Assembly (NCBI GenBank): GCA_038227745.1
Contig: JBBRPS010000010.1
Span: forward strand, 1 to 35,687
DNA from: DASPXY01 sp038227745
GTDB lineage: Bacteria > Planctomycetota > Planctomycetia > Gemmatales > Gemmataceae
DNA length: 35,687 nt
Reading direction: 5' to 3'
Shown: piece by piece, positions 1-7,652 of the stretch
How positions within the stretch are numbered: position 1 is the first letter of the stretch
How the letters are laid out: the number at the start of each line of letters is the position of its first letter
The notes under the pieces: model-generated
What the model saw: the letters and a program-made list of their open reading frames with translations, nothing else
Database searches by the model: none
Told to the model about the DNA's origin: nothing
Program-made: the position numbers and the translations under genes

Positions 1-332
1 CAAGCGGCCTGAGTGCCCGCCGGCGTGGCTTGGCCGGTCTGGCCCGCGCGCTGCCAAACCCAGCGCGAGCGCTTCCCCTGCGCGCGCGTGGTCCCTCGCT
101 CCCCTCTGCTACCCGAAAACGCCCAGTTTTGAACCATGCCGACATTTCCAGGTATAACGGTGCCGTTGGCTCCATTCTTCTTTGCATCTGCTTGATTGCG
201 ATCCTCAATTCTTCCTCCTCGCGATGAGATCAGAGTCACTTTGGCGTTTACCCCATTATTGGAAATGGAAAGGACCCACCGATTCCCATGTTGCATTTCC
301 AGCCTAACTCTCTTTTTTCTGCTGGCCAGCCT

Positions 333-411
333 GTCAGCCTATTCCGGCCCGGTCAGCCTATCACCGCGCCGGTCAGCCTAATTCGGCCTGTCGGTCAGGC
401 TATCACCCCTC
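333..411. repeat. Short imperfect tandem repeat, about 20-bp period
   Basis: Four copies of a unit beginning GTCAGCCTA (the last GTCAGGCTA) start at 333, 352, 372 and 393, so the period drifts 19, 20, 21. The remainder of each unit alternates between TTCGGCC-like and TCACC-like text. It lies in the gene-poor first 590 bases, where I see no convincing coding sequence on either strand. Function unknown; it could be part of a larger interspersed repeat. Confidence 0.6.
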
Positions 412-528
412 ACTCGTCCCACCGTTGCCTTTCTTTAGAACACCGCCCGCCTCCACTGTCAAGCAGCGTGGCGATGGCTTGCCCCCATTTTGTGTACCAG
501 TCGCTATGAGAGTCGGTTCAACCGTTAC

Positions 529-582
529 CGTCGTGCCCTCGGGCCGGCGGAGGCTTTGCGGAGTCGGCCCGAGGGCACGACG
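529..582. repeat. 18-bp perfect inverted repeat (terminator-like hairpin)
   Basis: The left arm 529-546 (CGTCGTGCCCTCGGGCCG) is the exact reverse complement of the right arm 565-582, with an 18-base spacer. It sits just beyond the end of the decayed uvrB copy, where a terminator for that minus-strand copy would be expected. There is no T-run on either side, so it may be an interspersed palindromic element rather than an intrinsic terminator. Confidence 0.7.
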
Positions 583-594
583 CCGCGAACTCCG

Positions 595-848
595 CTGCGT
601 CTTCTTGCGCCGTCGTGGCTTCTTGACCTGCGGCGCCGCCACCGGCTGGCCCTTGAGCTGGGCGATGCGGTCGCGCAACTCGGCGGCGCGCTCGAACTCC
701 AGGTTCGCCGCCGCCGCCAGCATCTCGCCGTGCAACTCCTCCAGGTACTCCTCCGTGACGTAATCCGTCGCCCGGCTTGCCCGCCGCCTCCTGCGCCAGC
801 TTGTGCGCCGCGATCTCCTCCTCGATCCCCGTCGCGATCGCCGATCAG
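595..848 (-). pseudogene. Decayed second copy of the uvrB 3' end (UVR domain)
   Basis: About 250 bases match the 3' end of the intact uvrB at 1534-1786 at roughly 94% identity by eye. The readable part encodes the UVR-domain helix hairpin (HGEMLAAAANLEFERAAELR) and the basic tail ending KKTQR. An inserted C near 764-770 shifts the frame, and the uvrB stop codon has become AGT, so the frame reads on into the flanking inverted repeat. Homology stops abruptly near 848. There is no ATPase core, so this cannot make a working UvrB. Many of the differences in the readable part are at third codon positions. That suggests the source was once a functional gene, either an older duplicate or a related strain's copy. 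Confidence 0.85.
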
Positions 849-881
849 AGCAAGGGATCGGGATTTTTTCCTCTTCTTTCC

Positions 882-1247
882 CTATTTTTCGGGGTTCGAG
901 TTCCTTGCCATCATTATCTCCTTGGCCGCTGGACTCTCAGGGGGACTCACCCGCGTTCGCTCGGCAATCTGCTCGGTGAGTCGGTAGACTATTTCCCCGG
1001 TGGGAAGGTGTTCCAGGCGCAGCTCCGGGATAGTCGAGTCATCCGGAAGAACGGGCCCTTCTTCGCCGTGCGGCCCGACCACCGGCGTCAGGTCGTGCTT
1101 GTGCCGGGCAGAATCCAGGAAAACCGGGTAATGCTCGGGGGAGTAGGGGACCCTCGCGTCGGGTTGCCCGGGGCGGCGGAAGAAGAGGATACCGTCCCGG
1201 CTGATGATCAGCAGGCCCGGACCGGCACAGAGAAGGACACGGGTCAT
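882..1247 (-). CDS. Hypothetical protein, 121 residues
   Basis: I do not recognise this protein. It begins MTRVLLCAGPGLLIISRDGI and has a predicted beta-strand-rich first half (LLIISRDGILFF), a proline-rich middle, and a C-terminal part with an EHLPTGEIVYRLTEQ segment. The ATG at 1247 was chosen over the more upstream in-frame start because GGGAGA lies 8-9 bases before it. The longer version would add a low-complexity Arg/Gly/Ser stretch that overlaps another small ORF. It overlaps the stop of that upstream 36-residue ORF in a TGATG arrangement typical of translational coupling. It lies between the decayed and the intact uvrB 3' ends and may have arrived with the rearrangement that created the copy. 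Confidence 0.5.
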   Translation of the reverse strand: MTRVLLCAGPGLLIISRDGILFFRRPGQPDARVPYSPEHYPVFLDSARHKHDLTPVVGPHGEEGPVLPDDSTIPELRLEHLPTGEIVYRLTEQIAERTRVSPPESPAAKEIMMARNSNPEK

Positions 1248-1357
1248 CAGAGGTTCTCCCTCTCCATCACCCGAACGTGAAGTGGAATCCCTTGACGTTC
1301 GGCGACCGTTTGCAGGCTGTCTAGTTCGGGGCCCGGTCCCCCAAACACCTCCACCAT
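1247..1357 (-). CDS. Possible 36-residue ORF coupled to the downstream hypothetical gene
   Basis: A short ORF (MVEVFGGPGPELDSLQTVAE...) ends in TGA inside the TGATG that starts the next gene. The frame is open a little further upstream to a stop, with no clear Shine-Dalgarno at the ATG. It could be a small leader protein or the C-terminal remnant of a larger truncated gene. Coupling to the neighbour is the only reason to list it. Confidence 0.3.
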   Translation of the reverse strand: MVEVFGGPGPELDSLQTVAERQGIPLHVRVMERENL

Positions 1358-1527
1358 GATAACCCGAACCTGGCTCGGAATCACCTGCAAAGGCCCCCAG
1401 ACTCATTCGCGCAAGCCCTGTCTCGGGCAGTGGCGAGGACACGGAGGAGGGGACCCTCAGGTTCCACTTCCCACCTCAGCTCGCCCGTTTCCAGCGCGCC
1501 CGGCCAGCGACCCGCGGCGAAACGCTT

Positions 1528-3549
1528 TCACCTCTGCGTCTTCTTGCGCCGCCGCGGCTTCTTGGCCTGTGGCGGCGCCGCCGGCTGGCCCTTGAGCTGG
1601 GCGATGCGGTCGCGCAGCTCGGCGGCGCGCTCGAACTCCAGGTTCGCCGCCGCCGCCAGCATCTCGCCGTGCAGCTCCTCCAGGTACTCCTCGGTGACGT
1701 AATCGTCGCCGGGCTTGCCCGCCGCCTCCTGCGCCAGCTTGTGCGCCGCGATCTCCTCCTCGATGCCGCTTGCGATCGCCGAGCGCACCGTCTCCGGCGT
1801 GATGTTGTGCTGTTTGTTGTACTCCAGCTGCCGCACCCGCCGGCGATTCGTCTCTTCCATGGCTCGCTGCATCGAATTGGTCACGCGGTCGGCGTAGAGG
1901 ATGACCTCGGCGTTGACGTTGCGGGCGGCCCGGCCGATCGTCTGGATCAGCGACGTGCCGCTGCGCAGGAAGCCCTCCTTGTCGGCGTCGAGGATGGCGA
2001 CCAGCGACACCTCGGGCAGGTCGAGGCCCTCGCGCAGCAGGTTGACGCCGACCAGCACGTCGAACCCGCCCTCGCGCAGCTCGCGCAGGATCTGGATGCG
2101 CTCGATGGCGTCCAGCTCGGAGTGCAGCCATTTGCAGCGCAGGCCGGCGTCGCGGAAGTAGGCGCTCAGGTCCTCCGCCTGCCGCTTCGTCAGCGTCGTG
2201 ACCAGGGTGCGTTCGTTCTTCGCGGTCCGCTTCTTGCACTCCTCCAGCAGGTCGGGCACCTGGCCGCGCGCCGGCTTGACGTGCAGCACGGGATCGACCA
2301 GGCCGGTCGGGCGGATGACCTGCTCGACCACCTCGCCGCCGGTGCGCTCCAGTTCGTACGGCGCCGGCGTCGCCGACATGAAGAGGAGCTGCTTCATCCG
2401 CTTCTCCCACTCGTCGAAGCGCAGCGGCCGGTTGTCGAGGGCGCTGGGCAGGCGGAAGCCGTGCTCGACGAGAGTGACCTTGCGGCTGTGGTCGCCGGCG
2501 AACATGGCGCGGAGTTGGGGCATCGTCACGTGCGACTCGTCCACGATCATCAGGAAGTCTTCGGGGAAGAAGTCGATCAGGGTGTAGGGCGGCTCGCCGG
2601 GCTTGCGGCCGCTGAACCAGCGGGCATAGTTCTCGATGCCGGGGCAGTGGCCGACCTCCAGCAGCATCTCCATGTCGAAGCGGGTGCGGGCGCTCAGCCG
2701 CTGCGCTTCGAGGAGCTTGCCCTGGGCGCGGAACTGGACGAGGCGCTCCTCGAGTTCAGTGCGGATGCCCTCGACGGCGGCGTGGATGCGATCCTCCGGC
2801 GTGACGAAGTGCTTGGCCGGGTAGACGTACAGGTCTTCGAGGGGCCGGAGCGTCTCGCCGCTGACGGGGTTGATGACCGCGAGGCTCTCGACCTCGTCGC
2901 CGAACAGCTCGATGCGCAGGGCGAACTCCTCGTAGGCGGGCCAGACCTCGACGACGTCGCCGCGGACGCGGAACTTGCCGCGCTCGAAGGCGGTATCGTT
3001 CCGCTGGTACTGGATGTCCACGAGGCGAAGCAGGAGCTGGTCGCGGTCGAGGACGTCGCCCTTGACGACGCGGACCATCATGGCCTTGTAGTCGCTGGGC
3101 GAGCCCAAACCGTAGATGCACGAGACGCTGGCGACAATGATGACGTCCTCGCGGCTGACGAGGGCGCTGGTGGCGGCGAGGCGGAGGCGGTCGATGTTCT
3201 CGTTGACGAGGGCGTCTTTTTCGATGTAGATGTCGCGCTGGGGAATGTAGGCCTCGGGCTGGTAATAGTCGTAGTAACTGACGAAGTAGTGGACGGCGTT
3301 GCGCGGGAAGAAGCCCTTGAACTCCTTGTAGAGCTGGGCGGCGAGGGTCTTGTTGTGTGACAGGACGAGGGTCGGCTTGCCGAGTTGAGCGATGACGCCG
3401 GCCGCCGAAAAAGTCTTGCCGCTGCCCGTGACGCCCATGAGTAGCTGGGCCTGTTTGCTGTCGCGGAACCCCTCCACCAGCTTCGCAATCGCCTGGGGCT
3501 GGTCGCCGGCGGGCTGGAACGTGCTCGTCAGCTCGAACTTCGCAGCCAT
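1528..3549 (-). CDS. uvrB: UvrABC system protein B (excision nuclease helicase subunit)
   Basis: UvrB receives damaged DNA from UvrA, probes the lesion with its beta-hairpin and recruits UvrC in nucleotide excision repair. The 673-residue length is normal for the family. Visible motifs are Walker A GVTGSGKT (residues 39-46), the damage-verification hairpin (YYDYYQPEAYIP, about 92-103), the Walker B variant DESH (about 340), helicase motif VI QTIGRAARN, and the C-terminal UVR domain (about 627-653) followed by a Lys/Arg-rich tail. The start MAAKFELTSTFQPAGDQPQA matches the usual N-terminus. It lies 19 bases after the HhH gene and is probably cotranscribed with it. A broken copy of its 3' end lies at 595-848. 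Confidence 0.98.
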   Translation of the reverse strand: MAAKFELTSTFQPAGDQPQAIAKLVEGFRDSKQAQLLMGVTGSGKTFSAAGVIAQLGKPTLVLSHNKTLAAQLYKEFKGFFPRNAVHYFVSYYDYYQPEAYIPQRDIYIEKDALVNENIDRLRLAATSALVSREDVIIVASVSCIYGLGSPSDYKAMMVRVVKGDVLDRDQLLLRLVDIQYQRNDTAFERGKFRVRGDVVEVWPAYEEFALRIELFGDEVESLAVINPVSGETLRPLEDLYVYPAKHFVTPEDRIHAAVEGIRTELEERLVQFRAQGKLLEAQRLSARTRFDMEMLLEVGHCPGIENYARWFSGRKPGEPPYTLIDFFPEDFLMIVDESHVTMPQLRAMFAGDHSRKVTLVEHGFRLPSALDNRPLRFDEWEKRMKQLLFMSATPAPYELERTGGEVVEQVIRPTGLVDPVLHVKPARGQVPDLLEECKKRTAKNERTLVTTLTKRQAEDLSAYFRDAGLRCKWLHSELDAIERIQILRELREGGFDVLVGVNLLREGLDLPEVSLVAILDADKEGFLRSGTSLIQTIGRAARNVNAEVILYADRVTNSMQRAMEETNRRRVRQLEYNKQHNITPETVRSAIASGIEEEIAAHKLAQEAAGKPGDDYVTEEYLEELHGEMLAAAANLEFERAAELRDRIAQLKGQPAAPPQAKKPRRRKKTQR

Positions 3550-3568
3550 GTCTTCTCCTCTGTGTCCG

Positions 3569-4429
3569 CTAATCTTCCGCCGCGACCTGGTCTGCGCCGC
3601 CCCCGGTGGTGATGTACGGTCGCAGCTTCTCCAGCGTCTTCGGTCCGATGCCGGGCACGCGGCGCAGGTCGTTCACAGAGGTGAACCGCCCCCTGGTCCG
3701 CGCGTCCACGATGCGCTCCGATAGCTTCGGCCCGATGCTCGGCAGGCGCTGCAGGTCGGCCGCCGAGGCGCGGTTGACGTCGATCATCACGCCTTCGAGG
3801 CTCGCCTCTTTCTTGCCGCGCTTCGCGGGTTGCTTCGCCTTCGCCGGCTTAACGACGCGCGGCGCAGGTTTTGCCGGTTCCGCGGGCGCTTCGACGGCCA
3901 CGAACTCGCGCAGCCGCTCCAGGGTCGCCGCCCCGATGCCCGGAACCTTGCGCAGGTCCTCGATGGTCCGGAAGCTGCCGTGGGCGCGGCGGTGGCCGTC
4001 GATGCGCTCGGCGAGTTTCGGGCCGACGCCGGGCACTTGCTGCAGTTCCGTCACGGGCGCCCGGTTCAGATCCACGCGGTGGGGCGCCCGGTCCAGGTCC
4101 GCGGGCCGGCCGCCGCTCATCGAGAGACAGTGAACCACCAGGAGCGCCGTCGCCACGCCGAGCAGGAACGCGGTCGCCAACTGGGCCGAACGCGGCCACG
4201 CGGCGACAAGAGGCGACTGCTCCGGTAGAGTCGAGGGCGGTGCGGGGATGGAAGGGCGAGGCGCCTGCCAGGCCGCATTGCTGTCCGGCCCGGCAGTTGC
4301 CTCGCCCTCCCGCTGGCCGCGCAGCTCTTGCATCAGGTCCGGCGTCACGGACACAGGCACGCCGAGGCCGGACGGTGGGGCCGTCACTGCGGCGGACGAA
4401 CCGGGAGTTGTCGCCGGTGCCTGGTCCAT
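3569..4429 (-). CDS. Membrane-anchored protein with two ComEA-type helix-hairpin-helix domains
   Basis: This 286-residue protein has a Pro/Ala-rich N-terminal stretch (1-80), one transmembrane helix (about 82-103), and two ComEA-like DNA-binding modules (about 117-176 and 214-273). A Lys/Ala/Pro linker separates the modules. Each has the paired pattern DLNRAPVTELQQVPGVGPKL...DLRKVPGIG, and the second reads DVNRASAADLQRLPSIGPKL...DLRRVPGIGPKTL. ComEA proteins bind double-stranded DNA outside the membrane during uptake; doubled modules are less usual. The N-terminal 80 residues before the membrane helix would be cytoplasmic if the HhH part is periplasmic. No other competence genes are nearby, so a repair or DNA-scaffold role beside uvrB is possible. 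An AAGGACG lies about 11 bases before the ATG, so the start is less certain. Confidence 0.85.
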   Translation of the reverse strand: MDQAPATTPGSSAAVTAPPSGLGVPVSVTPDLMQELRGQREGEATAGPDSNAAWQAPRPSIPAPPSTLPEQSPLVAAWPRSAQLATAFLLGVATALLVVHCLSMSGGRPADLDRAPHRVDLNRAPVTELQQVPGVGPKLAERIDGHRRAHGSFRTIEDLRKVPGIGAATLERLREFVAVEAPAEPAKPAPRVVKPAKAKQPAKRGKKEASLEGVMIDVNRASAADLQRLPSIGPKLSERIVDARTRGRFTSVNDLRRVPGIGPKTLEKLRPYITTGGGADQVAAED

Positions 4430-4470
4430 GGGGGTACACGTCCTTGAAGTGGCACGAACGCAACCGGCTC

Positions 4471-4476
4471 ATTGTA
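4471..4476 (-). promoter_or_regulatory. Candidate -10 element for the HhH gene
   Basis: TACAATGAG on the minus strand, about 42 bases before the HhH start and overlapping the 3' end of the methyltransferase gene. The position 17 bases upstream reads TACTCA, a weak -35. Confidence 0.25.
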
Positions 4477-4479
4477 GTA

Positions 4480-5241
4480 TCACCGCCGCAGGGTGAGTAC
4501 GGCGTAGCGGCAGAATTGTTGCAGCGCCGGCACTCGTGTCAGCAGCATCCCATCCCAGGCGTCGAGCGCGGCGACAAGCCGGTGCCAGCGCACCACACGG
4601 CGGGCCATCGACAGCAATTGAAAGCCGCGCACCTCGACGTTCGGGAAGATGTCCCGGAGAACGCGGACATGCCGGCGGCTCAGGGGCTGCTCGTCGGGGG
4701 TGCGGCCCTTGCCCGCGTAAGGGAGGCGGCGCCGCGCCCAGTTCAGCAGCGGGTTTTCGCCCCACGGCTCGCAGAACACCGCCACCCCGCCCGGACGCAG
4801 CACGCGGAATAGCTCGCGCCCTGCCCGCTCCAGGTCGAGGTGGTGCAGGACCGCGTTGCCCCAGACGCGGTCGAAGGCGCCATCGGCGAAGGGCAGGCGC
4901 TCGCCGTCCGCCTGGGCGAGTTCGACCCGCACGCCGTTCGCTGCGGCCCGCCCGCCTGCCTCTTCGAGGTAGCCGGGCGACAGGTCGAACGCGGTCACGC
5001 ACGCCCCGCGCCGCGCCAGCACCACCGCCGCCATGCCGTGGCCGCAGCCGTAGTCGAGGACGCGCCGCCCGCGCAGGTCGCCAAGACGGTCCAGCGCCGG
5101 GCGGATCCAGGTTTCGTGGTCGAGGTAGGCGTCGTCGTCGAAGCGCAGCCGTCCGGGCTCATGGGCAAAGGCGGCGGTGCGCTCGCGGGCCTGGCGGTCG
5201 TGAAAGGCCTGCTCACTGCGAAGGCGGTCCGTCGGGCTCAT
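4480..5241 (-). CDS. Class I SAM-dependent methyltransferase
   Basis: A 253-residue Methyltransf_11-type enzyme that transfers a methyl group from S-adenosylmethionine to an unknown substrate. Motif I is VLDYGCGHG (residues 61-69), followed by the acidic strand-2 end (VTAFDLSP). Then come LPFADGAFDRVWGNAVLHHL and LFRVLRPGGVAVFCEPWG, typical of methylases of quinones, lipids or small molecules. The C-terminal third carries aromatic and Arg-rich helices. The ATG at 5241 is preferred over one 26 codons upstream because GGAAGGA lies 8 bases before it and the longer version adds sequence of non-family character. Its stop is 50 bases before the HhH gene. Confidence 0.85.
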   Translation of the reverse strand: MSPTDRLRSEQAFHDRQARERTAAFAHEPGRLRFDDDAYLDHETWIRPALDRLGDLRGRRVLDYGCGHGMAAVVLARRGACVTAFDLSPGYLEEAGGRAAANGVRVELAQADGERLPFADGAFDRVWGNAVLHHLDLERAGRELFRVLRPGGVAVFCEPWGENPLLNWARRRLPYAGKGRTPDEQPLSRRHVRVLRDIFPNVEVRGFQLLSMARRVVRWHRLVAALDAWDGMLLTRVPALQQFCRYAVLTLRR

Positions 5242-5524
5242 CGGTCGTCCTTCCGTGGTGTTCTCGCAGCCCAGGCCCATTCCTGGCGATCCTCGACGTG
5301 GGGAAACGGATTGCCCCACGTTTGGTATCCATCTCGTCGGCCTGAGGAGGAGGCCCCTGAAATCGTGAAATCGTGAACTCGCCGACGCTTTCCCGGGAGT
5401 TGTGTCAATGCACCCCAGCGAGCCGCGCCCCTCGATCCTACCTGAGCGCCCTGCCGATCACAATGGGCTGATTGCCGACGTTCTCGACCTGCCTCATTGG
5501 CCCACGATGCGCCCAGGCTGTTGG

Positions 5525-5554
5525 TTGTTCCCGCGCGCGGTTCCTGGTATTCTG
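5525..5554 (+). promoter_or_regulatory. Candidate sigma70-type promoter for the DUF1501 gene
   Basis: TTGTTC (5525-5530), an 18-base spacer, then TATTCT (5549-5554), ending 43 bases before the ATG at 5598. The rest of the 356-base gap 5242-5597 shows only a small 7-bp hairpin (CGTGGGG ... CCCCACG, about 5297-5320) and a short ATCGTGAA repeat. Confidence 0.35.
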
Positions 5555-5597
5555 TGGCTTGCCCAGAACCTTCCGGCTCGTCCCCGAGGTCCCTTCC

Positions 5598-6992
5598 ATG
5601 CCGAAGCCGAACCGCGCCGATTCGCATGCGGCCCAGCATCGGACACCGTCCATCCCCAAAGCCCTCCTGCCCGCGGGACTAGACCTGGTGCGGGTTGGGT
5701 CGCGGCGCTGGTTCTTGCAGACCGGGCTCGCGGGGCTGGCGGGACTGACGTTCGCGGACACCTTGCGGCTGCGCGCGTCTACCCGAGGCGAATCGCGCGA
5801 CCCGAGAGCTGTCATTCTCTTCTGGCTCTCGGGCGGGCCGAGCCAGATCGATACCTGGGACCCCAAGCCGGACGCTCCCGTCGAGATTCGCGGACCGTAT
5901 CGCACCATCGCCACGCGCACGCCCGGCATCCGCGTCTGCGAGCACCTGCCGCTGCAAGCGCGGATCATGGACCGGCTGACGATCCTGCGGGCGGTCGATT
6001 GCTCCGCCAGCGACCACACACCGATCACCATGCAGGCCGGCAATCCGTTGGCCCGGCGCACCAACGACGGCCGCGACGGCGGCGGCTATCCGGCGATGGG
6101 CGCGGTGGCCGCTCGGTTCCGCGGCGCCAACGCCCCGGGTATGCCCGCCTTCGTCGGCCTGGCTCCCTCCTGGCGGGCGGACGTCTGGGGCGCCGGCCAC
6201 ATGGGCCACGGCTATGAACCGGTCAACGGCCTGGAACTGCCCGGCCGGCTCGCCCTGCCCGCCGGCATGAGCCTCGACCGCCTGCAAGACCGGGTGACGC
6301 TGCGCCGCGAGTTCGATCAGTTGCGCCGCGACCTCGACACCGGCGACAACATGGCGCGCATGGATCGCCACGCGGAGGCGGCGCTCGACATCGTCACTTC
6401 CCCTCGGGTCCGGGAAGCCTTCGCGATCGACCGAGAACCGGAACGGTTGCGCGACCTGTATGGCCGCTGCAGCGTCGGCGAGAAGGCGCTGCTGGCTCGG
6501 CGGCTGGTCGAGGCGGGGACGACGTTCGTGCTGGTCAGCGGCCGCTGGGGCTACTTCGACCACCACGGCGACGACGTGCCTCCCTGGGGCGGCATCCAGC
6601 GCGGCCTGACGCCGATCCTGCCGACCATCGACCGCGCCCTGTACGCGCTGGTCACCGACCTGGAAGCCCGCGGCCTGCTCGAATCGACGCTGATCCTGAT
6701 GCTGGGCGAGTTCGGCCGCACCCCAGTGCTCACGCCGGACCATGGTCGCGGCCACTGGACCAACGTCATGTCGATGGTCCTGGCCGGCGGCGGCGGCCGT
6801 CACGGCCAGGTGATCGGCGCCACCGACCACCGCGGCGGCGAGATCAAGGAGCGCCGCGTCACTCCGTCCGATCTGGCCGCCACCGTCTTCGCGCACCTTG
6901 GCATCCCGTTGGACGCCACCTGGACGAACCCGCAAGGCCGGCCCCTCCCCATCGTCACCGGCGGCGGCCGGCCCATCGCCGAGCTTGGTTAA
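5598..6992 (+). CDS. DUF1501 family protein with Tat signal
   Basis: A 464-residue DUF1501 protein, a family greatly expanded in planctomycetes with an alkaline-phosphatase/sulfatase-like fold and largely unknown function. A twin-arginine motif SRRWFLQTG followed by a hydrophobic stretch shows export by the Tat system. Family motifs are FWLSGGPSQIDTWDPKPDAP, TRTPGIRVCEHLPLQAR, LVSGRWGYFDHHGDD, LILMLGEFGRTP and DHGRGHWTNV, and it ends with the usual ATVFAHLGIPLDATW. The start at 5598 (MPKPNRADSHAAQ) has a GAGG about 10 bases upstream and avoids 42 non-family residues. DUF1501 genes often follow a DUF1549/DUF1553 cytochrome-like partner; none is here, so this copy is solitary. It converges on the FKBP gene. 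Confidence 0.93.
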   Translation: MPKPNRADSHAAQHRTPSIPKALLPAGLDLVRVGSRRWFLQTGLAGLAGLTFADTLRLRASTRGESRDPRAVILFWLSGGPSQIDTWDPKPDAPVEIRGPYRTIATRTPGIRVCEHLPLQARIMDRLTILRAVDCSASDHTPITMQAGNPLARRTNDGRDGGGYPAMGAVAARFRGANAPGMPAFVGLAPSWRADVWGAGHMGHGYEPVNGLELPGRLALPAGMSLDRLQDRVTLRREFDQLRRDLDTGDNMARMDRHAEAALDIVTSPRVREAFAIDREPERLRDLYGRCSVGEKALLARRLVEAGTTFVLVSGRWGYFDHHGDDVPPWGGIQRGLTPILPTIDRALYALVTDLEARGLLESTLILMLGEFGRTPVLTPDHGRGHWTNVMSMVLAGGGGRHGQVIGATDHRGGEIKERRVTPSDLAATVFAHLGIPLDATWTNPQGRPLPIVTGGGRPIAELG

Positions 6993-7044
6993 TGAAAGCC
7001 ACGCAGAGCAGGCTGTCTTGGAGGTAGAGGAACGAAGGAACGAG

Positions 7045-7065
7045 CCGGCGGGTTTATCCCGCCGG
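7045..7065. terminator. Hairpin between convergent DUF1501 and FKBP genes
   Basis: CCGGCGGG (7045-7052), loop TTTAT, CCCGCCGG (7058-7065). It lies 52 bases after the DUF1501 stop and 41 bases beyond the FKBP stop, so it can serve both. There is no T-tract. Confidence 0.5.
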
Positions 7066-7106
7066 GGCAAGCCCGGCGGCGCGCTTGAACATGGCCCACG
7101 CTGCAC

Positions 7107-7445
7107 TCAGCCGATCTGAAGCAGTTCGACCTCGAAGATCAATTCGGCATTCGGCGGGATGACGCCACCGGCGCCGCGCGCGCCGTAGCCGAGGGCGGCG
7201 GGGATGTGCAGCTTGCGTCGGCCGCCGACCCTCATGCCGGCGACCCCCTCGTCCCAGCCCCGGATGACCTTGCCGGCCCCAAGCCGGAAGCCGAAGGGGC
7301 TGCCCCGGTCCAGGCTGCTGTCGAACTTGGTGCCGTCGGCGAGCCAGCCCGTGTAATGCACCTGCACCGAGTCGCCCGCCTTGGCGGCCTCCCCGGTCCC
7401 CTCGGCCAGATCCTCGTACTGCAGACCCGACGCGGTCGCGATCAT
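7107..7445 (-). CDS. FKBP-type peptidyl-prolyl cis-trans isomerase
   Basis: This is a 112-residue single-domain FKBP that catalyses prolyl cis-trans isomerisation in protein folding. It matches the family throughout: GDSVQVHYTGWLADGTKFDSS, the KVIRGWDEGVAGMRVGGRRK segment with the conserved Trp, IPAALGYGARG, and IPPNAELIFEVELLQI. There is no signal peptide or trigger-factor extension, so it is probably cytoplasmic. Strong ribosome site GGAGGA directly before the ATG. Confidence 0.96.
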   Translation of the reverse strand: MIATASGLQYEDLAEGTGEAAKAGDSVQVHYTGWLADGTKFDSSLDRGSPFGFRLGAGKVIRGWDEGVAGMRVGGRRKLHIPAALGYGARGAGGVIPPNAELIFEVELLQIG

Positions 7446-7489
7446 GTCTCCTCCTCCGGCCGGGGGGTTCGGCTGCCCCAGGCGGTGTG

Positions 7490-7526
7490 CCGGGACGGCG
7501 GCGGCTCCAGCCGTCCCGGTAGTATA
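7490..7526 (-). promoter_or_regulatory. FKBP leader: candidate -10 followed by a hairpin
   Basis: On the minus strand TATACT (7526-7521) is followed at once by a perfect 10-bp inverted repeat (7510-7519 and 7490-7499, 10-base spacer). The hairpin would lie at or near the 5' end of the FKBP mRNA, where such stems can stabilise transcripts. No good -35 hexamer is visible 17 bases upstream. Confidence 0.3.
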
Positions 7527-7652
7527 GGGAAGGCCCGCAGCAGGGAGTCGTGAACGGCCAGGGCCGGGCGGCAGCCCGGCGCCAGGGCCGCGTGGAGCCG
7601 GCTAAACGACCGCGCTTTGGCCATGCGGGACTCAGTAACTCCAACCAATAAG

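Noticed and set aside
333..411. CRISPR array
   Set aside because: Units are only about 20 bases long with no distinct spacers and there are no cas genes.
880..920. tRNA-like GGGGTTCGAGTTCC text
   Set aside because: Resembles a T-arm, but no acceptor, D or anticodon stems can be drawn around it.
1669..3360. 563-codon open frame on the plus strand
   Set aside because: Antisense shadow of uvrB, with Ala/Asp/Val-rich repetitive composition and no motif.
7442..7648. 68-residue minus-strand ORF before the FKBP gene
   Set aside because: It covers the FKBP leader with its hairpin, has no ribosome site and no protein-like pattern.
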